Assembly (NCBI RefSeq): GCF_018130505.1
Contig: NZ_JAFCKH010000006.1
Coordinates: forward strand, 124,001 to 188,000
DNA length: 64,000 bases
Direction: 5' to 3'
DNA from: Bradyrhizobium tropiciagri
Lineage (GTDB): Bacteria; Pseudomonadota; Alphaproteobacteria; Rhizobiales; Xanthobacteraceae
The notes beneath the pieces were generated by a model. The model was not told the origin of the DNA, made no database searches, and worked only from the letters and a program-made list of their open reading frames with translations. Position 1 is the stretch's first letter. Every line of letters starts with the position of its first letter. The translations under genes were made by a program, and so were the position numbers. Below are positions 42,076 through 50,361 of the stretch, piece by piece.

Positions 42076-43038
42076 CTACCCGCCCAGCGCGCCCTGGGTG
42101 TTGACGTAGAGCGCGTAGATCGACTGGCTCGCCGCCATGAACAGGCGGTTGCGCTTCAGGCCGCCGAAGCAGAGGTTGGCGCAGCGCTCCGGCAGCGCGA
42201 TGCGGCCGATCATGACGCCGTCGGGCGCGAACACGACGACGCCGTCGAGCTCGGGATCGCCCATGCCCCAGCCGCACCACAGATTGCCGTCGATGTCGCA
42301 GCGCATGCCGTCCGGCGTGCCGGGGCCGGCATCGATGAACACGCGCTTGTTGGAGATCGTCGTGCCATCGGCGGAGACGTCATAGGCGAGGATCTTGCGG
42401 TTCGGGACGCCGCGGGATTCCACGACGTAGAGGATCTTCTCGTCCGGCGAGAAGCACAGCCCGTTCGGCCCCAGCACGCCCTCGGCGACGATGGTCGCCT
42501 TGCCGGTTTCGGGATCGAGCCGGTAGACGTTGGGATCGATCTCGGGCTCCGCCTTGTAGCCCTCGTAATTGCCGAGCAGGCCGAAGGTCGGATCGGTGAA
42601 CCAGATCGAGCCGTCGGATTTCACCACGACATCGTTCGGCGAGTTTAGCCGCTTGCCGCCGAAGGAGTCGATCAGCACCGTAATCGATCCGTCATATTCG
42701 GTGCGCACCACGCGGCGGCCGCCGTGCTCGCAGGTGATCAGCCGGCCCTGGCGGTCGCGGGTGTTGCCGTTGCCGAAGCCCGAGGGCTTGCGATAGATGC
42801 TGACCGCGCCGGTCTCTTCTTCCCACTTGATGATGCGCTGGTTCGGAATATCGCTGCACAAGAGATAGCGGCCGTCGCCGAACCACACCGGACCCTCGGC
42901 CCAGCGCAGGCCGGTGGCGATACGCTCGATCGCCGAGAGTTTCAGCCAGTATTTCTCGAAGCGCGGGTCGAGTGCATGGATCGCGGGATCGGGGTAATAG
43001 GTCGCGGGACGCCAGCCTGCGGAATGGACATCGGACAT
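42076..43038 (-). CDS. SMP-30/gluconolactonase (LRE) family lactonase
   Basis: 320-aa beta-propeller. The motifs WAEGPVWFGDGRYLLCSDIPNQRIIKW, NSPNDVVVKSDGSIWFTDPTFGL, GPNGLCFSPDEKILYVVESR and GTPDGMRCDIDGNLWCGWG give the Glu, Asn, Asn and Asp of the divalent metal site. It is a cytoplasmic form, without signal peptide, starting at ATG 43038. It is divergent from the uronate-dehydrogenase-like gene with about 100 bp between starts. Uronate (or aldose) dehydrogenases yield lactones, which this protein would open. Confidence 0.88.
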   Translation of the reverse strand: MSDVHSAGWRPATYYPDPAIHALDPRFEKYWLKLSAIERIATGLRWAEGPVWFGDGRYLLCSDIPNQRIIKWEEETGAVSIYRKPSGFGNGNTRDRQGRLITCEHGGRRVVRTEYDGSITVLIDSFGGKRLNSPNDVVVKSDGSIWFTDPTFGLLGNYEGYKAEPEIDPNVYRLDPETGKATIVAEGVLGPNGLCFSPDEKILYVVESRGVPNRKILAYDVSADGTTISNKRVFIDAGPGTPDGMRCDIDGNLWCGWGMGDPELDGVVVFAPDGVMIGRIALPERCANLCFGGLKRNRLFMAASQSIYALYVNTQGALGG

Positions 43039-43139
43039 TTGCTGTTCTCGTTGTTGTGTTTCCTCTGCGGCTGGTTTGCTATCATTGTCGGCCTGCGACC
43101 GCAATTCGGTCGCAGCACACAGCACATATGAGGGATGGA

Positions 43140-43961
43140 ATGGCACGCATATTGATGACCGGCGCAGCGGGTGGAATCGGCACGAGCCTGCGGAAGCTGC
43201 TGCCGCCGATCTATCCGGACCTCCTGCTGAGCGACATCAAGCAGCCCGCCGATCTCGGCGCGGGCGAAAAGTTCAAGGCGGCCGATCTCGCCGATCTCGC
43301 GCAGGTCGAGGCGATCTGCGAGGGCGTCGACGGCATCCTGCATTTCGGCGGCTATTCGGTCGAGGGCAGCTGGGACCAGATCCACCAGGCCAACATCATC
43401 GGCTGCTACAATCTGTTCGAGGCGGCGCGCAGGAAAGGCGTCAAGCGCGTGATCTTCGCCTCGTCGAACCACGCGGTCGGCTTCTACCCGCGCCATCACC
43501 GCATCGGCACCGACGTGACGCCGCGGCCGGACAGCCGCTACGGCGTCAGCAAGGTGTTCGGCGAGGCGGTCGGCGCGCTCTATGCCGACAAGCATGGAAT
43601 GAAGGTGACGTGCCTGCGCATCGGCAATTTCGGCGAGGCGCCGCTCGACCACCGCCGGCTTTCGATCTGGCTGAAGCCGGAAGATCTGGTGCAGCTCTGC
43701 CGCATCGGGCTCGAACACCCCGACATCCATTTCGAGGTGTTTTACGGCGCGTCCTACAATGAGCGCTCATGGTGGGACAATCATCGCGCCTACGACCTCG
43801 GCTACCGCCCGACCGGGCGCGGCGAAGATTATCGCGAGCATGCGATGGCCGAGCAGGCCAAGCTGCCGCCGGACCCGGTCGGCGATTTCTACCAGGGCGG
43901 CACGTTCTGCAGCATGGAGTTCGACGGCGACAAGAGCGGGATCATCGACTGGAAGAAGTGA
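43140..43961 (+). CDS. udh: NAD+-dependent uronate dehydrogenase-like SDR
   Basis: 273-aa extended-type SDR oxidising hexuronates at C1 to aldarolactones. The Rossmann motif is TGAAGGIGTSL; the family block HFGGYSVEGSWDQIHQANIIGCYNLFEAARRKG, then RVIFASSNHAVGFYP, the Tyr134/Lys138 pair in SRYGVSK, and NERSWWDNHRAYDLGYRP all match Agrobacterium-type Udh. GAGGGATGG precedes ATG 43140. It is partnered with the divergent lactonase. Close homologues may act on other aldoses, so the substrate is provisional. Its stop abuts the stop of the IalB-like gene with no gap. Confidence 0.82.
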   Translation: MARILMTGAAGGIGTSLRKLLPPIYPDLLLSDIKQPADLGAGEKFKAADLADLAQVEAICEGVDGILHFGGYSVEGSWDQIHQANIIGCYNLFEAARRKGVKRVIFASSNHAVGFYPRHHRIGTDVTPRPDSRYGVSKVFGEAVGALYADKHGMKVTCLRIGNFGEAPLDHRRLSIWLKPEDLVQLCRIGLEHPDIHFEVFYGASYNERSWWDNHRAYDLGYRPTGRGEDYREHAMAEQAKLPPDPVGDFYQGGTFCSMEFDGDKSGIIDWKK

Positions 43962-44537
43962 TCAGTTCTCGCATTGCGGCAGTTGCTTGAAGGAAGCCGC
44001 GCGCTGCTGCGCTTCCTTCAACTCCTGCGCGGATTTTTCGAGCACCTTGGTCTCGCTGCCGGGTCCGTCAAAGGTCTCGGCGAAGTGGGTGAGGGGAAAG
44101 GCAAGGCTGATCTTCTGACCGGTCAGGTTCGTGGCTTCCACCGTGATCGTCTGCGCGTGCTTCAGCCGCTCGATCAACTCGCTATTGGCCTCGAGCGTGC
44201 CGCCGCAGCCTAGCGTGTAGCAATGCGGCTTGGCGATCTGGATCGGTTCGTCCTGGTCGATCCTCAGGCTGATCGTGCCTTCCAGCATGGTCCGTGTTCC
44301 GACATTCGCGCTCAGGATCGCGCGCTTGCTGTTCTGCGGCGACACGCTGATGGTGCCGCCCGAGGGCGAGCACTGTCCGCGCGCCGCAGCGCCGACGAAG
44401 CAGCTCGCCTGCGTCAGGCAAACCTTGGTCCAGGGCTCATAGGTCAGCTGCGTGGCGCGCGGATCGGCGGCCTCGCCGATGCCGCCGAGCGCGAACTGGG
44501 CGGCGAGCGACCCGAGCAAAACAACCAGATGACGCAT
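43962..44537 (-). CDS. Invasion-associated locus B (IalB)-family periplasmic protein
   Basis: 191-aa exported protein. The signal peptide is MRHLVVLLGSLAAQFALGGIGEAA. The mature part shows YEPWTKVCLTQASCFVGAAARGQC, the early cysteine pattern of IalB proteins, and a later HCYTLGCGG pair, giving two likely disulphides. RBS AAGGAGG precedes ATG 44537. IalB proteins are common in alphaproteobacteria, and outside Bartonella their role is unknown. It lies between the Udh-like gene and the GntR gene but shows no functional link to either. Confidence 0.85.
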   Translation of the reverse strand: MRHLVVLLGSLAAQFALGGIGEAADPRATQLTYEPWTKVCLTQASCFVGAAARGQCSPSGGTISVSPQNSKRAILSANVGTRTMLEGTISLRIDQDEPIQIAKPHCYTLGCGGTLEANSELIERLKHAQTITVEATNLTGQKISLAFPLTHFAETFDGPGSETKVLEKSAQELKEAQQRAASFKQLPQCEN

Positions 44538-44574
44538 CGCCGCCTCCTTCACGATCGGGGCCGCGTATCGCGCG

Positions 44575-45270
44575 CTATTGCGGCTTTTTGTCGTTGGCGA
44601 TGCGGGTGAGATAATCCGCCTTGCTGTACGCCATGTGATCGACGCAGAGCTGCGCCAGCGCCCAGCTGTCGCGTCCCCTCAGCAGCTCGATCATCAATTC
44701 GTGTTGGCGCCGCGACAGTGCGAGGCCCTCGCTGTCGGCGAGATTCTTCGCCCGCATCGGCAAGGTCAGGCTCATATAGTCCTGCAGCGAGCGGACCAGA
44801 TAGGGATTGCCGCAGGCCGCGAACAGCGCGATGTGGAACGCATCGTTGGTCTCGTGGATGCCGCGCATGTCCTGCGCATCAGCCATGGCGCAATAGTGCC
44901 GCTGCAATTCGCTGAGCTGATCGATCAGGCCGGCCGGCGCCGGGAGCGGGATCATCAGCGCGGCCTGGCGCGTCAGCATCTCGCGCACCTCGTAGATCTG
45001 TCGTACTTCCTCGGCCGAATAGAACCGCACCGTGGCGCCGACGTTCTTCTCACGCAGCACGATGCCCTGGCGCTCGAGCTGGAACAGCGCCTGGCGGACA
45101 AAATGCCGGCTCGCGCCATAGCGCTGCATCAGCGTATCCTCGACCAGCCGCAAGCCCGGCGCGAAGCGGCCGAAGATGATGTCCTCCTCCAGCCGGCGGA
45201 TCACCTCGGCCTGTTCCTCCTCGCGCGAGAGGGCAGGGATGTCGGATGCGGTCGGGGCTGTCATGCTCAT
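44575..45270 (-). CDS. GntR-family transcriptional regulator (FadR subfamily, FCD domain)
   Basis: 231-aa regulator. The winged HTH occupies residues ~15-85 (EVIRRLEEDIIFGRFAPGLRLVEDTLMQRYGASRHFVRQALFQLERQGIVL). The all-helical FCD ligand domain follows, with metal-type residues in HETNDAFHIALFAACGNPYL and RRQHELMIELLRGRD. ATG 45270 is taken; 45264 is an alternative. It is divergent from the IlvD/Edd dehydratase. Two ATTGWCAAT sites lie between them and two related ones before the TRAP operon, so it probably represses all three units and is released by a sugar acid. Confidence 0.9.
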   Translation of the reverse strand: MSMTAPTASDIPALSREEEQAEVIRRLEEDIIFGRFAPGLRLVEDTLMQRYGASRHFVRQALFQLERQGIVLREKNVGATVRFYSAEEVRQIYEVREMLTRQAALMIPLPAPAGLIDQLSELQRHYCAMADAQDMRGIHETNDAFHIALFAACGNPYLVRSLQDYMSLTLPMRAKNLADSEGLALSRRQHELMIELLRGRDSWALAQLCVDHMAYSKADYLTRIANDKKPQ

Positions 45271-45313
45271 CTGCTTCGGAAAAGGCGATGGAAGACACCA
45301 CGGCCTCGCAGTC

Positions 45314-45322
45314 ATTGTCAAT
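45314..45322. promoter_or_regulatory. GntR operator candidate 1 (ATTGTCAAT)
   Basis: A 9-bp palindrome (ATTG-T-CAAT). On the minus strand it overlaps a TTGACA -35-like hexamer reading towards the GntR gene, consistent with autorepression. It lies 63 bp from candidate 2. Confidence 0.75.
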
Positions 45323-45376
45323 AATGGGGGTGAATTTGCCGCAGATCAGCTCCACTCTGCGGCGGGATTATCTCAT

Positions 45377-45385
45377 ATTGACAAT
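45377..45385. promoter_or_regulatory. GntR operator candidate 2 (ATTGACAAT)
   Basis: The same 9-bp palindrome on the other strand. It overlaps TTGACA (45378-45383) reading towards the dehydratase gene, 51 bp before its ATG. Binding here would block the -35 box. Confidence 0.78.
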
Positions 45386-45435
45386 AATTCCCCGCGCTCC
45401 TTAAGTGCGGACTGATAACCACAGGATACAAGAAA

Positions 45436-47139
45436 ATGGCCGACGGACTGCGCAAGGGACTGACGAGTTATGGTGACGCCGGCTTCTCGCTGTTCCTGCG
45501 CAAGGCCTTCATCAAGGCGATGGGCTATTCCGACGATGCGCTCAACCGCCCGATCGTCGGCATCACCAACACTTACAGCGACTACAATCCCTGCCACGGC
45601 AACGTTCCGCAGATCATCGAGGCGGTGAAGCGCGGCGTGATGCTGTCGGGCGCGATGCCGTTCGTGTTCCCGACCATCTCGATCGCCGAAAGCTTTGCGC
45701 ATCCGACCTCGATGTATCTGCGCAATCTGATGGCGATGGACACCGAGGAGATGATCCGCGCGCAGCCGATGGACTCTGTGATCGTCATCGGCGGCTGCGA
45801 CAAGACGCTGCCGGCGCAGATCATGGCCGCCGTCAGCGCCGATCTGCCGACTGTCGTGATTCCGGTCGGGCCGATGGTGGTCGGCCATCACAAGGGCGAG
45901 GTGCTCGGCGCCTGCACCGATTGCCGCCGGCTCTGGGGCAAGTATCGCGCCGGCGAGATCGACGACGTCGAGATCGAGGCGGTGAACGGCCGCCTCGCGC
46001 CGTCGGTCGGCACCTGCATGGTGATGGGCACGGCCTCGACCATGGCCTGCGTCACCGAGGCGCTCGGCCTGTCGCTGCCGATGAGTGCGACGATCCCGGC
46101 GCCGCATGCGGAACGCTTCCGCTCCGCGGAGGCGAGCGGTCGCGTCGCCGCCGAGATGGCGAAGACCAAGGGTCCGAAGCCGAGCGAGATCCTGACGCCG
46201 TCCTCGTTCCGCAACGCCCAGATCGTGATGCAGGCGATCGGCGGCTCGACCAACGGCCTCATTCATTTGACGGCGATCGCCAACCGCACCCCGCACAAGA
46301 TCGATCTCGAAGCGTTCGACAAGCTCGGCCGCGAAGTGCCTGTTCTCGTCGATCTCAAGCCGTCGGGCGAGCATTACATGGAGCACTTCCATCACGCCGG
46401 CGGCCTGCCGAAGCTGATGGCGCAGCTCGGTGATCTGCTCGATCTCGATGCCAAGACCATCACCGGTCAGACCCTGCGCGAGGTCGTCGCCGGCGCCGAG
46501 GAGGTGCCGGGTCAGGACGCGATCCGCTCCAAGGCGAACCCGATCAAGTCGGAAGGCGCGATGGCGATCCTGCACGGCAACCTCGCGCCGCGCGGTGCCG
46601 TCATCAAGCAGTCAGCGGCGAGCGAGAGGCTGCTGCAGCATACCGGCCGTGCCGTGGTGTTCGAGTCGGTCGAGGACATGACGCTGCGGGTCGACGATCC
46701 CGCGCTGGACGTGACCGCCGACGACGTGCTGGTGCTGCGCAATGCCGGCCCCAAGGGCGCGCCGGGCATGCCGGAGGCGGGCTATCTTCCGATCCCGAAG
46801 AAGCTGGCGCGGACCGGAGTGAAGGACATGGTCCGCATCTCGGATGCGCGGATGAGCGGCACTGCGTTCGGCACTATCGTGCTGCACATCACACCGGAGT
46901 CCGCGGTCGGCGGTCCGCTGGGGCTGGTGCGGAACGGCGACATGATCCGGCTCGATGTCGCCAGGCGCAGCATCGACCTGCTGGTCGATGAGGCCGAACT
47001 CGAGAAGCGCCGCAGTGCGCTGGCGCCGGCCGGCACCCCCGACTGGGCCAAGCGCGGCTACGCCCATCTGTTCAACGAGACGATCCTGCAGGCCGACGAA
47101 GGCTGCGATTTCGATTTCATGCGCGCCAAGGGAAAGTGA
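45436..47139 (+). CDS. IlvD/Edd-family sugar-acid dehydratase (arabinonate/xylonate type)
   Basis: 567-aa dehydratase with a [2Fe-2S] cluster. Cluster ligands fit Cys53 (YNPCHGN), Cys121 (GGCDKTLP) and Cys194 (VGTCMVMGTAST); the catalytic Ser is Ser474 in ISDARMSGTAFG. The length, GGSTNGLIHL, HHAGGLPKLM and FDFM ending match pentonate/hexonate dehydratases more than IlvD proper. It would turn an aldonate or aldarate into the 2-keto-3-deoxy acid. It is divergent from the GntR gene and 150 bp before the TRAP operon, flanked on both sides by paired GntR-type sites. The preferred substrate cannot be told from sequence. Confidence 0.88.
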   Translation: MADGLRKGLTSYGDAGFSLFLRKAFIKAMGYSDDALNRPIVGITNTYSDYNPCHGNVPQIIEAVKRGVMLSGAMPFVFPTISIAESFAHPTSMYLRNLMAMDTEEMIRAQPMDSVIVIGGCDKTLPAQIMAAVSADLPTVVIPVGPMVVGHHKGEVLGACTDCRRLWGKYRAGEIDDVEIEAVNGRLAPSVGTCMVMGTASTMACVTEALGLSLPMSATIPAPHAERFRSAEASGRVAAEMAKTKGPKPSEILTPSSFRNAQIVMQAIGGSTNGLIHLTAIANRTPHKIDLEAFDKLGREVPVLVDLKPSGEHYMEHFHHAGGLPKLMAQLGDLLDLDAKTITGQTLREVVAGAEEVPGQDAIRSKANPIKSEGAMAILHGNLAPRGAVIKQSAASERLLQHTGRAVVFESVEDMTLRVDDPALDVTADDVLVLRNAGPKGAPGMPEAGYLPIPKKLARTGVKDMVRISDARMSGTAFGTIVLHITPESAVGGPLGLVRNGDMIRLDVARRSIDLLVDEAELEKRRSALAPAGTPDWAKRGYAHLFNETILQADEGCDFDFMRAKGK

Positions 47140-47160
47140 CGAGTCCCCTCGGGGGACGAA

Positions 47161-47169
47161 ATTGTCGAT
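47161..47169. promoter_or_regulatory. GntR operator candidate 3 (ATTGTCGAT, degenerate)
   Basis: One mismatch from ATTGTCAAT, followed by AAT as in candidate 1. It lies 65 bp upstream of candidate 4, nearly the same spacing as the pair at 45314/45377, just after the dehydratase stop. Confidence 0.6.
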
Positions 47170-47225
47170 AATATCTGCATCGCGGCCCAATAGGGAGGCG
47201 ATGTTCGGCCCAATCCCTCTGTTTT

Positions 47226-47234
47226 ATTGACAAT
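47226..47234. promoter_or_regulatory. GntR operator candidate 4 (ATTGACAAT) at the TRAP promoter
   Basis: An exact copy overlapping TTGACA (47227-47232). A plausible -10, GATGAT (47251-47256), follows at 18 bp. The dctP start is at 47290. Confidence 0.78.
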
Positions 47235-47289
47235 CCCGCGAGAGTGATGGGATGATCAAGCCAACAAACAAAACAGGGGGAACGTCGCG

Positions 47290-48273
47290 ATGGGCCATCC
47301 AGCCAAGATCGTCGGGTTAGCCATGGCTGCGGCAGCGCTGCTGCTGTCCGCGGCCGCGGGAGCGCAGGAGGTCAAGCACTTCCGCTTCGCCTACGATCAG
47401 CCGCGCAACACCGGCTATTCGATCGCCGGCGATCTGTTTGCCGACAAGCTCAAGGAATTGAGCAAGGGCACCATGATCGTCGACCAATATCCTGGCGCCC
47501 AGCTCGGCCAGGAGCCGCAGCTGCTGCAACTCGTCAAGGCAGGCGATATCGAGTTTGCGATCATCTCCTCCGCCAACACGGCGACGATCTCGCCGCAGGC
47601 CGGCGTGATGTCGCTGCACTTCCTGTTCCGCGACGAGGCCCATGTAATCAAGGCGCTGGCGGACCCGAAAGTGTTCGACGCGATCAAGACCATGATCGAC
47701 GAGACGGCCCAGGGCCTGCATGTGATCGGCACCGGCTCGCAGGGTGTGCGGCACATCTACAGCAAGAAGGAGGTCCACAACGTCGGCGACCTCAAGGGGA
47801 TGAAGGTCCGGGTGCAGGCGACGGCGACCGAGGACACCATGTTCCCGGCCTACAGCGCCCAGACCGTGCACATGCCGTTCGGCAGCGTCTACACCTCGCT
47901 GCAGACCGGCGTGGTCGACGCCGCCGAGAACAGCATCAACGTCTATCTCGTCAACAAGCATTACGAGGTGGCGCCGGTGCTCTCGATCACCGAGCATGAG
48001 GCCAACAACGCGCTGCTGTTCGTCTCCGACAAGCTGTGGCAGAGCCTCTCCGCCGAGCAGAAGCAGTGGGTCCAGACCGCCGCCAACGAGGTCAGCGCCA
48101 AGGAGCCGGCCAAGGCGTTCGACCTCGAGCACAGCGCGCTGAAGAAGCTGAAGGGATTCGGGGTCAAGGTGGTCGAGGACGTCGACAAGAAGAGCTTCAC
48201 CGCGATCGCCGATCCCTATCTCGACAAGCTCGCCAAGGACCTGGCCCGCATGCCGAGAAGATCAAGAACCTGA
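47290..48273 (+). CDS. TRAP transporter substrate-binding protein (DctP family), frameshifted at the C-terminus
   Basis: Periplasmic solute receptor, 327 aa as read. The signal peptide is MGHPAKIVGLAMAAAALLLSAAAGAQ. DctP motifs include GAQLGQEPQLLQLVKAGDIEFAI, DLKGMKVRVQATATEDTMF, the carboxylate Arg region, and FGSVYTSLQTGVVDAAENSINVYLVNKHYEVAP. The last residues ARMPRRSRT are out of character. In the +1 frame from about 48243 the sequence continues GPHAEKIKNLIRAVN and stops at 48290, exactly the expected DctP end, so one base appears lost near 48241-48246. Only the last helix is affected and function may survive, or it may be a sequencing error. A repeat doublet separates it from dctQ. Confidence 0.85.
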   Translation: MGHPAKIVGLAMAAAALLLSAAAGAQEVKHFRFAYDQPRNTGYSIAGDLFADKLKELSKGTMIVDQYPGAQLGQEPQLLQLVKAGDIEFAIISSANTATISPQAGVMSLHFLFRDEAHVIKALADPKVFDAIKTMIDETAQGLHVIGTGSQGVRHIYSKKEVHNVGDLKGMKVRVQATATEDTMFPAYSAQTVHMPFGSVYTSLQTGVVDAAENSINVYLVNKHYEVAPVLSITEHEANNALLFVSDKLWQSLSAEQKQWVQTAANEVSAKEPAKAFDLEHSALKKLKGFGVKVVEDVDKKSFTAIADPYLDKLAKDLARMPRRSRT

Positions 48274-48301
48274 TCCGCGCGGTCAATTAGCCCGCTTCAT
48301 G

Positions 48302-48424
48302 CGTCGTCCCGGCGAAGGCCGGGACCCATGCGCCGCGGCCTATCAAGTTGGGTGATTTGGGTCGCCGCCTTGTGTAAACAACCTGAGCCGGGGGTAATGG
48401 GTCCCGGCCTTCGCCGGGACGACG
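48302..48424. repeat. GTCGTCCCGGC inverted doublet, copy 2, between dctP and dctQ
   Basis: Left unit GTCGTCCCGGC-GAAG-GCCGGGACCCAT, variable centre, right unit ATGGGTCCCGGCC-TTCG-CCGGGACGAC. It occupies nearly the whole gap inside the TRAP operon, ending 15 bp before the dctQ start. Confidence 0.87.
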
Positions 48425-48439
48425 GAGACATTTCGAGCC

Positions 48440-49024
48440 ATGGCCATCGCCGACAAACTGGTGCTGCAACGGCAGCGGCATCTGAAGTGGCGTGCGCTGG
48501 ACCGGCTCGAGCTCATCCTGATGGTGCTGTGCGGGCTGCTCTGTTTCGGCTTCTCGCTCTCCGTCACCGCCGACATCGTCACCCGCACCATCGGCCATCC
48601 CTGGCTGTGGCTGCAGGAGGTGACGTCGACGCTGTTCATCTACGCGATCTTCATCGGCACCGCGGTCGCGACACGGCGCAACGATCACCTCTATCTCACC
48701 GCGATCTCGGAGGCGATGCACGGCCGGTCGCGGATGGTCGTCGAGATCATCATCCGCATCGTGGTGCTGGGCGTCGCGTTCTGCCTCGTCTGGTACGGCT
48801 ATCAGAACTACCTGCGCGGCTTCGGCAGTTTCCGGCTGCCGTCGGGCACGCCGATCGCCTCGCTCTATGCGATCATTCCGCTGTCCGGCATCCTGATCGG
48901 CCTGTTCACCATCGAGCAGCTCGTCAACGGCCTTCGCAACGGCTTTGACCATCCGGAGCCGCCGGAGCAGGACATTGCGATCCAGGCGATCGACACTGGC
49001 ACGACGACCGGAGCGCAGCGATGA
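48440..49024 (+). CDS. TRAP transporter small permease subunit (DctQ family)
   Basis: 194-aa membrane protein with four predicted helices: LELILMVLCGLLCFGFSLSVTADIV, WLWLQEVTSTLFIYAIFIGTAVATRR, VEIIIRIVVLGVAFCLVWYGYQNY and ASLYAIIPLSGILIGLFTIEQLVNGL. The conserved WxQE-like and GTAxAxRRxxHL features of DctQ are present. Its stop overlaps the dctM start by ATGA, indicating translational coupling. It pairs with dctM; together with DctP it forms a Na+-driven uptake system, probably for a uronate or sugar acid given the neighbours. Confidence 0.9.
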   Translation: MAIADKLVLQRQRHLKWRALDRLELILMVLCGLLCFGFSLSVTADIVTRTIGHPWLWLQEVTSTLFIYAIFIGTAVATRRNDHLYLTAISEAMHGRSRMVVEIIIRIVVLGVAFCLVWYGYQNYLRGFGSFRLPSGTPIASLYAIIPLSGILIGLFTIEQLVNGLRNGFDHPEPPEQDIAIQAIDTGTTTGAQR

Positions 49025-50361
49025 GCGCGCCGATCGTACTGCTGCTGATGTCGACCAGCTTCTTGTTCTTCGGCTATCTCGGCGTGCCGGTGCCGTTCTC
49101 GCTGATGGCCGGCGTGTTCATCGGCGCGCTGTTGTCGGATGTCTCGCTGGCGGCGATCATCCAGAAGATCTTTGACGGCGTCGATTCCGAGGCGCTGCTG
49201 GCGATCCCGTTCTTCCTTTTGGTCGGCGAGCTCATGAGCTCGGCCAATGTCGTGGTGCGGATCGCGAACCTCTCGGTGTCGCTGGTCGGCCATATCCGGG
49301 GCGGGCTGTCGCAGGTCGTGGTCGTCTTCAGCATGTTCTTCTCGGAAATGTCGGGCTCGACCACCGCCGACGTCGCGGTGATGAGCCGGGCGCTCGGCGG
49401 GCCGATGAAGCGGGAGGGCTACGAGCCCGCCTTCATCGCCGCGATCATCGCCTCCGCTTCGACCATCGCCGCCCTGGTGCCGCCGAGCATCACCGCGGTG
49501 GTCTATGGCGCGGTCGGCAATGTCTCGATCGCCGGCCTGTTCATGGCGGGCGTGGTGCCGGGGCTGATGATCGGCTTCGGGCTGATGATCTACTGCTATT
49601 TCTTCGGCCCGTCCGGCCTGCGCAAGCCGCGCGCGCCGCTGCGCCAGGTCGCCTTCGCCGCCGGTGACGCCGCACTGCCGATGATGATCCCGGTGATCCT
49701 GCTCGGCGGCATCCTCACCGGCTGGTTCACGCCGACCGAGGCCGGCGTGGTCGCGGTGGCCTACATCATCATCGTGGTGATCCCGGCGCTCAACCGCGGG
49801 CATCTGAAGAAGATCCCGTACGACTTCTGCCTCGCCGGCCTGATCTTCTCGCTGCCGCTGATCACGATCGGCGCGGCGAACGCGTTCGGCTGGATGCTGG
49901 CCTATCTGCGTGGCGCAATCTACATCGCCGACTGGATCACCTCGATCGCCGGCAATGATCCGCACCTCATCATGCTGCTGATGGTGCTGCTGTTCACCGT
50001 GGTCGGCGATTTCATCGAGCCGGTGCCGACCATCATCATCTTCATGCCGCTGGTGAACGCGCTGACCCAGGCCGGCGATATCAACGGCGTGCATATGGGC
50101 GTGGTGCTGATCGCAACGCTCGCCTTCGGCTTGATCACGCCGCCTTATGGGCTGGTGCTGCTGATGGCCTCGAAATTCGTCGGCATCAGTTTTGCGAAAG
50201 CACTACGTGCGGCGTTGCCGATCTATGTCGTGTTCCTGGTCACTATCTGCTTCACGATCTATTTCCCGAAGGTCGTGCTGTGGCTGCCCAAGCAGGTGAT
50301 CCCGGAATCGGTCGGCTGCTTCAAGGCGCCGGGCGGCACCAGCTATATCTGTCCGAACTGA
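49021..50361 (+). CDS. TRAP transporter large permease subunit (DctM family)
   Basis: 446-aa carrier with about twelve hydrophobic segments. DctM landmarks are YLGVPVPFSLMAGVFIGALL, AIPFFLLVGELMSSANVVVRIANL, FFSEMSGSTTADVAVMSRAL, ASASTIAALVPPSITAVVYGAV and FIEPVPTIIIFMPLV. It lacks fusion to DctQ. Its last 19 bp overlap the 3' end of the convergent histidine-phosphatase gene. Confidence 0.92.
   Translation: MSAPIVLLLMSTSFLFFGYLGVPVPFSLMAGVFIGALLSDVSLAAIIQKIFDGVDSEALLAIPFFLLVGELMSSANVVVRIANLSVSLVGHIRGGLSQVVVVFSMFFSEMSGSTTADVAVMSRALGGPMKREGYEPAFIAAIIASASTIAALVPPSITAVVYGAVGNVSIAGLFMAGVVPGLMIGFGLMIYCYFFGPSGLRKPRAPLRQVAFAAGDAALPMMIPVILLGGILTGWFTPTEAGVVAVAYIIIVVIPALNRGHLKKIPYDFCLAGLIFSLPLITIGAANAFGWMLAYLRGAIYIADWITSIAGNDPHLIMLLMVLLFTVVGDFIEPVPTIIIFMPLVNALTQAGDINGVHMGVVLIATLAFGLITPPYGLVLLMASKFVGISFAKALRAALPIYVVFLVTICFTIYFPKVVLWLPKQVIPESVGCFKAPGGTSYICPN

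Noticed and set aside
43084-43092. ATTGTCGGC in the lactonase/Udh intergenic region as a GntR site
   Set aside because: Only the left half matches and there is no partner 60-66 bp away; kept as a weak possibility only.
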